A stretch of 6,496 nt of DNA from an uncultured Lachnospiraceae bacterium. GTDB lineage: Bacteria > Bacillota > Clostridia > Lachnospirales > Lachnospiraceae. The notes under the pieces are model-generated. The model saw nothing but the letters and a program-made list of their open reading frames with translations. It was not told the origin of the DNA and did no database searches. Below, piece after piece: positions 1 to 6,288 of the stretch (positions within the stretch are counted from its first letter, which is position 1; each line of letters opens with the position of its first letter). The stretch is taken from positions 1 through 6,496 of the forward strand of contig CACZNY010000347.1 in assembly GCA_902782655.1 (NCBI GenBank), read 5' to 3'. The position numbers were made by a program, and so were the translations under genes.

Positions 1-798
1 GAGTTCAATACCGGAGCGGACAGGATAGGCCAGGCTGCCTCAGGCGATGCATACAGCAGGGAAAAGGCTGTCCACGACGCCATCTGCAATGATTTCTCCT
101 ACAGCCTCTCAGCCGAAATGAATCAAAGCGCCTACAGCGGCTTCGCGAATCATTCCACGGTATGCGCAGGATACGCAAGAGCTTTCCAGTACGTTATGAC
201 AAGCCTTGGCATCCCCTGTTACTACTGCAGGGGCACCGCCGGAGAGCCTCACGCCTGGAATATAATAAAGCTTGACGGCGACTATTATAACGTGGATGTC
301 ACCTGGGATGACTCTGACCAGACCTGGCAGTATGAATATCTGAACCTTTCCGATGATGAGATATCAAAGGATCACAGACGTACCGGTCTGTCCGTATACC
401 TGCCGGCCTGCAACGGCGGAAAGTACAGCCATCTGGAGCAGCCCCCGGAGGATGACGCCGAAGAAGATGATGATGACGATACAGAGCCGGATAATGAAGA
501 CTCCGGTCCTGCAGAGCTGCCCGAGGGCACCTATGTGAACAGTCTGGAGGAATACTTCGACAAATGCTACAATTACATAATGGAAAAAGGAAAGGGTACT
601 TATTCCTTTGACATATATACTACGGACAAGGACGTATATAACAGCTGTATGTCAGCCTACGCCGACGGAAGCGCCAAGAGCGGCTACATGAATGAGATCT
701 TTGAAGCGACGGAAAGAGCCAGAGGTTTCTCCGTTGATTTCACCGGCAGGGAAGGCAGCGGTGTATATAAAATGACACAGAAAGTGAGGTTATACTGA
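1..798 (+). CDS. Transglutaminase-like (papain-fold) protein, 5' truncated
   Basis: The reading frame is open from base 1, so the start lies outside the window; 265 residues are visible. The first ~110 residues match a bacterial transglutaminase-like core. The nucleophile region is TVCAGYARAF (Cys codon 163-165), the His lies in PHAWNII (His codon 250-252) and the Asp in NVDVTWDD (Asp codon 295-297). This is the classical Cys-His-Asp order with usual spacing. Next comes a very acidic linker (visible residues about 150-176, rich in Asp/Glu), then an ~88-residue C-terminal segment I do not recognise, containing a TYSFDIYTT strand-like stretch. Such proteins in Firmicutes are often secreted or wall-associated with an N-terminal signal peptide, but that end is missing here. 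An internal ATG at 118 would remove conserved upstream core sequence and is not the start. The stop TGA abuts the ugd ATG, so the two genes are probably translationally coupled. Whether it acts as protease, crosslinker or binding domain cannot be read from the sequence. Confidence 0.85.
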   Translation, partial: EFNTGADRIGQAASGDAYSREKAVHDAICNDFSYSLSAEMNQSAYSGFANHSTVCAGYARAFQYVMTSLGIPCYYCRGTAGEPHAWNIIKLDGDYYNVDVTWDDSDQTWQYEYLNLSDDEISKDHRRTGLSVYLPACNGGKYSHLEQPPEDDAEEDDDDDTEPDNEDSGPAELPEGTYVNSLEEYFDKCYNYIMEKGKGTYSFDIYTTDKDVYNSCMSAYADGSAKSGYMNEIFEATERARGFSVDFTGREGSGVYKMTQKVRLY

Positions 799-2076
799 AT
801 GAAAAAAATAGCAGTTGCAGGGACAGGCTATGTGGGTATGTCCCTTTCGGTCCTCCTGTCGCAGTACGATCAGGTCACGGCTGTGGATATAATCCAGGAG
901 AAGGTCGACATGATCAATAATAAGCTCTCCCCTATTCAGGATGATTATATCGAAAAATACATGGCAGAAAAAAAGCTGAATCTTACAGCCACAACGGATG
1001 CAGCCTCTGCATACCGCGATGCCGATATCGTCATAGTCTCGGCGCCTACAAATTATGATCCTAAAAAGGATTTCTTTGACTGCTCCCATGTGGAGGAGGT
1101 CATCGGGCTGGTACTGGAGAATAATGACCACTGCACCATCGTAATAAAGAGCACCATACCCGTAGGCTACACCCTGTCCGTGCGGGAGAAATACAAAACG
1201 GACAGGATAATCTTCAGCCCCGAGTTTTTGCGGGAATCCAAGGCACTCTATGACAATCTCTACCCCTCACGCATCATAGTGGGCTGCGATAAGGAGGGCG
1301 ATGACAGGGCAGTGGGCGAGTCCATAGGCGAGGCCTCGGTAAGGCTTTCAAGAGACCGCGCAGAGGAGTTTGCTTCCCTCCTGAAACAGGCCTCCCTTAA
1401 GGAGGATGTGCCCGTGCTCATCATGGGACTCACGGAGGCAGAGGCTGTGAAGCTTTTTGCAAACACCTATCTGGCTCTCCGGGTCTCCTACTTCAATGAG
1501 CTGGATACCTATGCGGAGACCAAGCATCTTCAGACAGGGGATATCATAAAGGGTGTCTGCCTCGATCCCCGTATAGGAGATCAGTACAATAATCCTTCCT
1601 TCGGCTACGGAGGCTATTGCCTGCCCAAGGATTCCAAGCAGCTCCTTGCGAATTACAGGGATGTGCCTGAAAACCTGATACAGGCCATAGTGGAGAGCAA
1701 CCGCACCAGGAAGGACTATATAGCGGAAAGAGTCCTGGAGCTTGCGGGAGCCTACGAAAGCTCCGAATCCTGGGACCGTGACAGGGAGCATGAGGTCACC
1801 ATCGGAGTATATCGTCTCACCATGAAATCAAACTCCGACAATTTCCGTCACTCATCCATCCAGGGCATAATGAAGCGGATCAAGGCAAAGGGCGCAACCG
1901 TCATAATTTACGAGCCGTCCTTGAATGACGGAGAGACCTTCTTCGGATCCTATGTGGTCAATGATCTTGATGAATTCAAGAAAAGAAGCCGCTCCATTAT
2001 CGCGAACCGTTATGACCCCTGTCTCGACGACGTAAGGGACAAGGTTTATACAAGGGATATCTTTGAAAGAGATTAA
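799..2076 (+). CDS. ugd: UDP-glucose 6-dehydrogenase
   Basis: It catalyses two successive NAD-dependent oxidations of UDP-glucose to UDP-glucuronate, a cytoplasmic step feeding capsule or exopolysaccharide synthesis. The 425-residue protein begins with a Rossmann motif GTGYVG (residues 8-13). It has the [20 protein letters not shown] block, the central [20 protein letters not shown] helix, and the active-site block [18 protein letters not shown] with catalytic Cys274. The C-terminal domain carries [20 protein letters not shown] and ends [11 protein letters not shown]. From memory the core resembles the short E. coli type (388 residues). The extra ~37 residues sit mainly in two charged inserts, about residues 166-188 and 318-332. 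The ATG at 799 directly follows the upstream TGA, with a GTGAGG Shine-Dalgarno at 784-789 inside the previous gene, so coupled translation is likely. A strong terminator follows. Confidence 0.96.
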   Translation: MKKIAVAGTGYVGMSLSVLLSQYDQVTAVDIIQEKVDMINNKLSPIQDDYIEKYMAEKKLNLTATTDAASAYRDADIVIVSAPTNYDPKKDFFDCSHVEEVIGLVLENNDHCTIVIKSTIPVGYTLSVREKYKTDRIIFSPEFLRESKALYDNLYPSRIIVGCDKEGDDRAVGESIGEASVRLSRDRAEEFASLLKQASLKEDVPVLIMGLTEAEAVKLFANTYLALRVSYFNELDTYAETKHLQTGDIIKGVCLDPRIGDQYNNPSFGYGGYCLPKDSKQLLANYRDVPENLIQAIVESNRTRKDYIAERVLELAGAYESSESWDRDREHEVTIGVYRLTMKSNSDNFRHSSIQGIMKRIKAKGATVIIYEPSLNDGETFFGSYVVNDLDEFKKRSRSIIANRYDPCLDDVRDKVYTRDIFERD

Positions 2077-2081
2077 AAGCT

Positions 2082-2115
2082 CAGGAGCCTTCAGCTGAAG
2101 GCTCCTGTTTTTTTT
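2082..2115 (+). terminator. Intrinsic terminator after ugd, weakly bidirectional
   Basis: The arms CAGGAGCCTTC (2082-2092) and GAAGGCTCCTG (2097-2107) form an 11-bp perfect stem around an AGCT loop, followed directly by eight T residues (2108-2115). This is a textbook Rho-independent terminator for the transglutaminase-ugd transcript. On the minus strand the same hairpin follows the rho stop by a few bases, but is trailed only by AGCTTTTAATC (four T), so it may stop rho transcripts less well. The T-run overlaps the rho stop codon by two bases. Confidence 0.93.
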
Positions 2116-3517
2116 AATAGAATCTTATCTTCTTAACCATATCAATAAATTCACGGTTGCTCCTTGTCCTGGAGAAAAGGTCTATGAGCTTGTCCGTGGC
2201 ATCCTCAGGCTTCATCGAATTAAATGCCTTCCTTACTATGTCTATAGCCTCAAGCTCCATCGGAGCCAGCAGCAGGTCATCCCTTCTGGTGGAGGACTTC
2301 GCGAGATCTATGGCCGGGAACACCCTCTTCTCCTGAAGCTTGCGGTCGAGCACCATTTCCATATTACCGGTTCCCTTGAATTCCTCGTATACCACGTCAT
2401 CCATTTTGCTTCCGGTATCGACCAGGGCGGTAGCCAGGATCGTAAGTGATCCACCCTCTCTCATATTCCTTGCCGCTCCGAAAAACCTCTTCGGCATATG
2501 AAGAGCCGCAGGATCGAGACCGCCGGAAAGTGTACGGCCTGAAGGCGGCACCGTAAGGTTGTACGCTCTTGAAAGCCTTGTGATCGAATCAAGCAGTATC
2601 ATCACATCCCGTCTTGACTCCACCAGCCTTCTCGCTCTTTCTATGACCATCTCCGACACCCTTTTATGATGCTCGGGAAGCTCGTCAAAGGTGGAATATA
2701 TGACCTCCACATTGCTGCCCTGTATGGATTCCTTGATATCCGTGACCTCCTCAGGTCTCTCGTCTATGAGAAGAATGATAAGATGCATCTCCGGATTCGC
2801 TCTGGTCACTGCTTTCGCCACAGCCTTAAGAAGCGTTGTCTTTCCGGCCTTGGGCGGAGATACTATCATGCCTCTCTGTCCCTTTCCTATGGGGCTTATG
2901 AGATCCATTATCCTCATGGCGATATTATTGTTGCCCATCTCCAGATGGATCCTCTCATTGGGGAATATGGGCGTCATATCCTCGAAATTATATCTTGTTG
3001 CAGTCTCCGAAGGGTGCATCCCGTTGATGCTCTTCACATAGAGGAGAGCTGAGAATTTCTCATTGCCCGTCCGAACCCTCGTGTTTCCCACAACGATATC
3101 GCCGGTCTTCAGTCCGAAGCGCCTTATCTGGCTGGGAGCCACATATACATCATTCTCTCCCGGAAGGTAGTTTTCACAGCGGATGAATCCATATCCGTCT
3201 GACATCACCTCAAGTATCCCGTTGGCCACTATACCTGAATCAAGGTCCTCCTTGTCTTCAGGATAGGCTTCCCCTTCCTCTCCCTCAGGCTTTGCTCCGT
3301 GCTGGCTGTGCGCCTGATGCTGTGAATGCTTCCCTGCTTCCCCCTGCTCCTCAGCGTTAGCCGCTTCAGTGCTCTTTGTCTCCTCCTGTTTTTCCGCCTC
3401 GTTTGCAAGAAGCTCGATGAGCTCAGCCTTCTTCATTGTAGAAGTGCCCTTAAGTCCCTGTGACTTCGCAAGCTCCTTTAACTGGGCAAGCGGAAGCGTT
3501 GCTAGCTTTTCTCTCAT
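2114..3517 (-). CDS. rho: Transcription termination factor Rho
   Basis: This is the hexameric RNA-dependent ATPase/helicase that ends untranslated and antisense transcription. The 467-residue product has a Rho_N helical domain (about 1-42, [20 protein letters not shown]...), then an acidic, His/Gln-containing low-complexity insert (about 43-93). The cold-shock-like RNA-binding domain follows, with the RNP-type SDGYGFIR (106-113) and [11 protein letters not shown]. In the ATPase domain are Walker [10 protein letters not shown] (220-228), the [11 protein letters not shown] catalytic-Glu block (250-260), Walker [11 protein letters not shown] (305-314), the Q/R-loop [16 protein letters not shown] (323-338) and SSTRRDD (408-414) with the probable arginine finger. 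The ATG at 3517 is chosen because Rho_N starts there and AAAGG lies six bases upstream. An in-frame ATG at 3688 would add 57 residues of non-Rho sequence and cross the promoter region. E. coli Rho has 419 residues; the difference is mostly the insert. Confidence 0.97.
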   Translation of the reverse strand: MREKLATLPLAQLKELAKSQGLKGTSTMKKAELIELLANEAEKQEETKSTEAANAEEQGEAGKHSQHQAHSQHGAKPEGEEGEAYPEDKEDLDSGIVANGILEVMSDGYGFIRCENYLPGENDVYVAPSQIRRFGLKTGDIVVGNTRVRTGNEKFSALLYVKSINGMHPSETATRYNFEDMTPIFPNERIHLEMGNNNIAMRIMDLISPIGKGQRGMIVSPPKAGKTTLLKAVAKAVTRANPEMHLIILLIDERPEEVTDIKESIQGSNVEVIYSTFDELPEHHKRVSEMVIERARRLVESRRDVMILLDSITRLSRAYNLTVPPSGRTLSGGLDPAALHMPKRFFGAARNMREGGSLTILATALVDTGSKMDDVVYEEFKGTGNMEMVLDRKLQEKRVFPAIDLAKSSTRRDDLLLAPMELEAIDIVRKAFNSMKPEDATDKLIDLFSRTRSNREFIDMVKKIRFY

Positions 3518-3523
3518 AGATTT

Positions 3524-3528
3524 CCTTT
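3524..3528 (-). promoter_or_regulatory. Shine-Dalgarno site fixing the rho start
   Basis: Read on the minus strand, AAGGGAAAGGAAATCT precedes ATG. The AAAGG core is six bases from the start codon and falls exactly before the first residue of the Rho_N domain. This decides for the 467-residue product over the longer in-frame reading. Confidence 0.8.
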
Positions 3529-3602
3529 CCCTTGTAACTCTTATTATCTTTCCAGGCCTCTTTAATTTGTATTCTGGTTTTGTATCTTTGAATCTCTCTG
3601 CC

Positions 3603-3617
3603 CGGCGGGTCGCGCCG
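3603..3617 (-). promoter_or_regulatory. GC-rich hairpin at the predicted 5' end of rho mRNA
   Basis: On the minus strand CGGCG and CGCCG pair around a five-base loop CGACC. The hairpin sits immediately downstream of a TATGAT -10-like hexamer (3628-3623), so the transcript would begin at about 3616, inside or at the base of the stem. A 5'-terminal hairpin followed by ~85 unstructured A/G-rich leader bases up to the rho Shine-Dalgarno could protect the mRNA from 5'-end-dependent decay. The hairpin is seen in the sequence; the role is inferred. Confidence 0.5.
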
Positions 3618-3618
3618 C

Positions 3619-3662
3619 TTGTATCATAATGGATTTGAATTAAAGACAAAGTTATGATACAA
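3619..3662. promoter_or_regulatory. Divergent promoter/operator region with 11-bp inverted repeat
   Basis: TTGTATCATAA (3619-3629) and its exact reverse complement TTATGATACAA (3652-3662) are separated by 22 AT-rich bases, so the arm centres are 33 bp apart, about three helical turns. Each arm contains TATGAT, a good -10-like hexamer, facing outward toward rho (minus) and toward the gene at 3670 (plus). For rho, TTGTCT (3649-3644) is a possible -35 at a short 15-bp spacing. No convincing -35 is visible for the plus direction. The element could be a pair of symmetric promoters, a two-half-site operator, or both. Confidence 0.6.
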
Positions 3663-3669
3663 CGAAGAT

Positions 3670-4209
3670 ATGAATAAAGCAAGTTCAAATATCAATACAT
3701 TTTACAGCTTTCACAGCACCGCGGAATTCGGCAGAGGATACTACAGGAACCACTGCGGCCCCACTGCCCTGACCAATCTTATCGTCACCACCATGCAGAA
3801 GCAGCAGGGAAGAGAGCTGGCCTCGGATGAGGTCATCGCGATATTCGAAAAAGTGGCTTCCATCGGCAGGAAAAGACTGATCTACAACAGACGCTTCGGC
3901 ACTACAGATCTTTTCATATGGTTTTATGCCAAAAGCGTATTCAGAAAGCTTGGCGTAGCATCACTTATCCGTCCCGCCGCAAGGCATACCTTAAGCGGTA
4001 AGAATGCCAGACGAATATTGTCGAGAGGAAGCTATCTGCTTATAGAGCTTTTCGGCCACCCGAAATACGGGTGGCACCAGATGGTGATTTACGATACCGA
4101 TGAGGATGGCCGCTTCATAACGGCGGATGGTATGAGCTCATCTCCCGTCCTGCTTGATGATGAAAGCATAGGGAGAGGTTTGTTTCTTGAGATCAGCCCC
4201 TGTGCTTGA
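3670..4209 (+). CDS. Putative papain/C39-like cysteine peptidase-fold protein
   Basis: I do not recognise this 179-residue protein as a named family. It shows the order expected of papain-like/C39-type peptidases: NHCGPTALTNL with Cys29 at a helix start, then GWHQMVIYDTDE with His136 on a strand, then FITADGMSS with Asp153 on the following strand. No signal peptide or membrane segment is visible, so it is probably cytoplasmic. The middle is basic (GRKRLIYNRRF, residues 66-76). The ATG at 3670 is the first possible start because an in-frame TGA lies at 3655. The Shine-Dalgarno is poor (GAAGA three bases upstream), and a transcript made from TATGAT at 3653-3658 would have almost no leader. It is divergent from rho across a symmetric control region and overlaps minE tail to tail by 17 bp with no terminator of its own in between. 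Coding potential is supported by the conserved-looking motifs; activity and substrate are unknown. Confidence 0.72.
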   Translation: MNKASSNINTFYSFHSTAEFGRGYYRNHCGPTALTNLIVTTMQKQQGRELASDEVIAIFEKVASIGRKRLIYNRRFGTTDLFIWFYAKSVFRKLGVASLIRPAARHTLSGKNARRILSRGSYLLIELFGHPKYGWHQMVIYDTDEDGRFITADGMSSSPVLLDDESIGRGLFLEISPCA

Positions 4210-4468
4210 TCGTCCTGATAGGTATATTCGCAAAGAGAGCGGGTCCGGCCTTTTCGTCTATCCCTTCGCCCTCAGCCTGGGTTATCTTGATATCGAGGCC
4301 GTCCTTATCTATCTCCACATACTTTGAGAGCACTTCTATTATATCGTTTTTTATCCGTTCCATTATCTCGGGCGAGCAGGCCGACCTGTCGGAGACCAGT
4401 ACCAGCTTAAGTCTGTCCTTAGCTGTCTCGCCTGATGACTTCCGCTTAAAAAAATCACTGAATGACAT
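4193..4468 (-). CDS. minE: Cell division topological specificity factor MinE
   Basis: MinE stimulates the MinD ATPase and strips MinCD from the membrane, producing pole-to-pole oscillation that restricts septation to midcell. The 91-residue product is close to the usual size (E. coli 88). It has an N-terminal amphipathic membrane-binding stretch MSFSDFFKRK, the MinD-contact strand AKDRLKLVLVSDR (16-28), and the topological specificity domain from about residue 32, with SPEIMERIKNDIIEVLSKYV and LFANIPIRTIKHRG at the end. The start at 4468 is set by the MSFSDFF motif and a consensus AAGGAGG; an in-frame ATG at 4549 would add 27 unrelated residues inside minD. It is the last gene of the min operon, 16 bases after minD. 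Its 3' end overlaps the convergent gene at 3670-4209. Confidence 0.95.
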   Translation of the reverse strand: MSFSDFFKRKSSGETAKDRLKLVLVSDRSACSPEIMERIKNDIIEVLSKYVEIDKDGLDIKITQAEGEGIDEKAGPALFANIPIRTIKHRG

Positions 4469-4474
4469 CGTGCG

Positions 4475-4481
4475 CCTCCTT
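4475..4481 (-). promoter_or_regulatory. Consensus Shine-Dalgarno of minE
   Basis: AAGGAGG is placed six bases before the ATG at 4468, in the 16-bp gap after the minD stop. It is the strongest ribosome-binding site in the window and excludes the longer in-frame start. It may set MinE output high relative to MinD, a ratio known to matter for Min patterning. Confidence 0.9.
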
Positions 4482-4484
4482 ATG

Positions 4485-5267
4485 TCAGTTCTTCCCGAAA
4501 AGCCTCGAGAAGAAGCCCCTCTTTTTACGAAGATCCAGGAAAGGAACATCCTCTCCCATTATCCTTTTGCATATGTTGATGTAAGCCTTGCCTGCAAGAG
4601 ACTCATCTCCCGCCAAAGGCTCACCGTTATTCGTGGCGACTACTATCTGCTCGTCATCGGGCACCACTCCTATGAGCTTAATGCCCAGAACCTCCACCAC
4701 GTCGTCCGCGCTCATCATATCCCCGCGCTCCACCATGTCGGTGCGGAGTCTGTTTACCACCAGACGCACATCACTCATCTCGTTCGCTTCAAGCAGCCCT
4801 ATGATGCGGTCGGCATCCCTGACAGCTGAAACCTCAGGCGTCGTCACTATTATCGCCCTGTCAGCCCCGGCTATGGCATTTTTGAAGCCCTGCTCTATAC
4901 CTGCAGGAGAGTCCATTATCACATAGTCAAACTCTTCCTTAAGCTCCTTTGCAACCTTCGCCATCTGCTCAGGAGTGACCGCCGACTTATCCCTTGTCTG
5001 GGCGGCAGGCAGCAGGCACAGTCCCTCGTACCGCTTATCCCTGATCAGAGCCTGCTTCAGCTTGCAGTTCTCCTCCACGACATCCACCACGTTATATACG
5101 ATACGGTTTTCAAGCCCTAAGACCACATCAAGATTTCTCAAGCCTATATCCGTATCCACAAGGACAACCTTCTTGCCGAGCCTGGCAAAACCCGTGCCGA
5201 TATTTGCCGTAGTGGTGGTCTTTCCTACACCACCCTTTCCCGACGTTATTACGATTACTTCACCCAT
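4485..5267 (-). CDS. minD: Septum site-determining ATPase MinD
   Basis: MinD is a ParA/Mrp-type ATPase that dimerises with ATP on the membrane, recruits MinC and is released by MinE. The 260-residue protein has the deviant Walker A KGGVGKTT (11-18, signature Lys11 and Lys16), switch I VDTDIGLRNLD (37-47), Walker B DYVIMDSPAG (114-123) and the base-recognition region VVNRLRTDM. It ends in a basic amphipathic helix KKRGFFSRLFGKN (248-260), the classical membrane-targeting sequence. Length and motif order are normal for the family. GGGAGG lies five bases before the ATG at 5267. It is the middle gene of minC-minD-minE, 65 bp after minC. Confidence 0.97.
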   Translation of the reverse strand: MGEVIVITSGKGGVGKTTTTANIGTGFARLGKKVVLVDTDIGLRNLDVVLGLENRIVYNVVDVVEENCKLKQALIRDKRYEGLCLLPAAQTRDKSAVTPEQMAKVAKELKEEFDYVIMDSPAGIEQGFKNAIAGADRAIIVTTPEVSAVRDADRIIGLLEANEMSDVRLVVNRLRTDMVERGDMMSADDVVEVLGIKLIGVVPDDEQIVVATNNGEPLAGDESLAGKAYINICKRIMGEDVPFLDLRKKRGFFSRLFGKN

Positions 5268-5290
5268 TTTTTCCTCCCGAAACTGCTAAA

Positions 5291-5319
5291 GGTTATCCGG
5301 CCCGAAGGCTTAAGGATCC
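5291..5319 (-). promoter_or_regulatory. Possible intercistronic RNA hairpin between minC and minD
   Basis: On the minus strand, GGATCC-TTAA-GCC-TTCG-GGC-C-GGAT-AA-CC can fold into a broken stem of about nine pairs capped by a C(UUCG)G tetraloop, a very stable loop in RNA. No T-run follows, so it is not a terminator. It could mark an RNA processing or stability point that separates minC from minDE message levels. The fold is judged by eye. Confidence 0.35.
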
Positions 5320-5332
5320 CCCACTCTGCTTC

Positions 5333-6145
5333 CTATTCTGACTGCTCCTGCTTCTTTTTTCCGGCTGAAGCCTTCTTCTTTCTGTAAAACTTGTTTGCCC
5401 TGAAAAGATCGCTGTCAAGATCCGTTATCACTATATGTCCTTCATTTATCAAAGCGACCTCCGGCGGAGGAGCTACATCCTTCTTTGAAAATATCCCCTT
5501 TTTCCTGGGCCCCGTATCCGCCGCTATAGCCATCGCGTCCGATATGCGAAGCTGTATGGGATCCATGTCCATGGCAAAGATGAAAGCATTCCGGTCACCG
5601 TAAGCCCCCGCATCCGCATTGCCCTGCAGGGCGCCCAGCACAAAGACGCTTCCTCCGGCAGTGACCGATGCTCCGGGCTTCACATCGCCTATGACCATCA
5701 AAGAGCCCTGTGTCTCTACATTCGCCCCCGATCTCAGATTGCCCATTATAACCCGGCAATTCTTCGGGTCGACCGCCGCCTGAAGATTTTCTATAGTGGC
5801 AAGCATCTGCTCCTTTTCTTTTTTCAGAGCGGCAAGCTCCTTCTCGTGTCCCGGATCCGGTCCCAGAAGCTTCTGAAACCTGTCCTCCAGCTCGGGATTA
5901 TCTATGACCACTCCCTCGCATTTGACCTTTGTATTCTCCATAAGGAGCATAAGTATCTGACCGGCCTGCTGCTCGGATACCTGCCTGCCCTCCACGGACA
6001 GGATGAGATGCTTGCTTCCGAAAAACTCAGCCGCATTGGTAAACTTATCTTCTATCGCCGGAAGCAGCTCCTCAAACTCCCCCTCCTTGGGAAGTCTCAG
6101 CACTATTCCGGATTTTACGCCTTTTAGGGTGACCTTAGCCGCCAT
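5333..6145 (-). CDS. minC: Septum site-determining protein MinC
   Basis: MinC is the FtsZ-polymer antagonist delivered to the membrane by MinD. The 270-residue protein has an N-terminal domain (about 1-95, VTLKGVKSGIVLRLP, HLILSVEGRQVSEQQAGQIL). A charged heptad-like linker follows (about 99-123, HEKELAALKKEKEQML). The right-handed beta-helix C domain begins at RVIMGNLRSGANVETQG (131-147), continues through GDVKPGASVTAGGSVFVLG and GALQGNADAG, and ends near MDPIQLRISDAMAIAAD. RSG at 138-140 corresponds to the MinD-contact motif of the family. It is longer than E. coli MinC (231), because of the coiled-coil linker and a tail (about 211-270) with TGPRKKGIFSKK, PPPEVALIN and a lysine-rich end. 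GAGG is seven bases before the ATG at 6145. It is the first gene of the min operon and is preceded by a candidate promoter. Confidence 0.95.
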   Translation of the reverse strand: MAAKVTLKGVKSGIVLRLPKEGEFEELLPAIEDKFTNAAEFFGSKHLILSVEGRQVSEQQAGQILMLLMENTKVKCEGVVIDNPELEDRFQKLLGPDPGHEKELAALKKEKEQMLATIENLQAAVDPKNCRVIMGNLRSGANVETQGSLMVIGDVKPGASVTAGGSVFVLGALQGNADAGAYGDRNAFIFAMDMDPIQLRISDAMAIAADTGPRKKGIFSKKDVAPPPEVALINEGHIVITDLDSDLFRANKFYRKKKASAGKKKQEQSE

Positions 6146-6172
6146 GAAATTACCTCACATATCCTGAATCAG

Positions 6173-6195
6173 CTGTACCGGGTATTCCCAGTCAG
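6173..6195 (-). promoter_or_regulatory. Hairpin in the minC leader
   Basis: On the minus strand, CTGACTGGG and CCCGGT-A-CAG pair around an AATA loop, giving nine pairs with one bulged A and one G-U. It starts right where a transcript from the promoter candidate at 6203-6232 would begin (about 6196), so it would be a 5'-terminal stem about 17 bases upstream of the minC Shine-Dalgarno. No T-run follows, so it is not a terminator. A stabilising or regulatory role is inferred. Confidence 0.4.
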
Positions 6196-6202
6196 CTCTA
6201 CT

Positions 6203-6232
6203 ATTCTAAACCCAACTAGCTGTTATTGAAAA
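6203..6232 (-). promoter_or_regulatory. Candidate sigma-A-type promoter of minCDE
   Basis: On the minus strand, TTTTCA (6232-6227; four of six matches to the -35 consensus) is followed after 18 bases by TAGAAT (6208-6203; five of six matches to the -10 consensus). The predicted start near 6196 gives a leader of about 50 bases before minC. It lies in the AT-rich gap after cbiC. Read-through from cbiC cannot be excluded because no terminator is visible in that gap. Confidence 0.4.
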
Positions 6233-6270
6233 CTACTAGATATGGTATGCCTGCCCCATTTTCATGCGTA

Positions 6271-6288
6271 GTAACATAAAATGTTTAC
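6271..6288. repeat. Imperfect inverted repeat, operator-like
   Basis: GTAACAT and ATGTTTAC are inverted copies around AAA, perfect except for one extra T in the right arm. It is AT-rich and lies between the cbiC stop and the candidate minC promoter, about 40 bp upstream of the -35. No T-run follows on either strand. It could bind a dimeric regulator or be chance; no specific factor is recognised. Confidence 0.25.

Noticed and set aside
451..510. GAT/GAA-rich stretch resembling a tandem repeat
   Set aside because: There is no fixed repeat unit; it simply encodes the acidic linker of the transglutaminase-like protein.
790..1131. Minus-strand open frame of 113 codons at the start of ugd, Cys/Ile-rich
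   Set aside because: It is antisense to the Rossmann-fold coding region; the composition is a by-product of the sense codons.
1348..1791. Minus-strand open frame of 147 codons inside ugd
   Set aside because: It is opposite a conserved enzyme gene, with no recognisable motif or ribosome-binding site.
2666..3052. Plus-strand open frames opposite the rho ATPase domain
   Set aside because: Both mirror the conserved rho codons and show no family features.
3518..3688. In-frame N-terminal extension of Rho by 57 residues from an ATG at 3688
   Set aside because: The extension lacks Rho homology and would cover the divergent promoter and start inside the neighbouring gene; the ATG at 3517 has a Shine-Dalgarno and begins the Rho_N domain.
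4469..4549. In-frame N-terminal extension of MinE by 27 residues from an ATG at 4549
   Set aside because: It lies within minD in another frame; MSFSDFF plus AAGGAGG fixes the start at 4468.
4206..4829. Long plus-strand open frame of 207 codons opposite minE and minD
   Set aside because: It is antisense to two clearly conserved genes, has low-complexity Ser/Ile-rich then His-rich composition, and matches no family; its length follows from the codon bias of the real strand.
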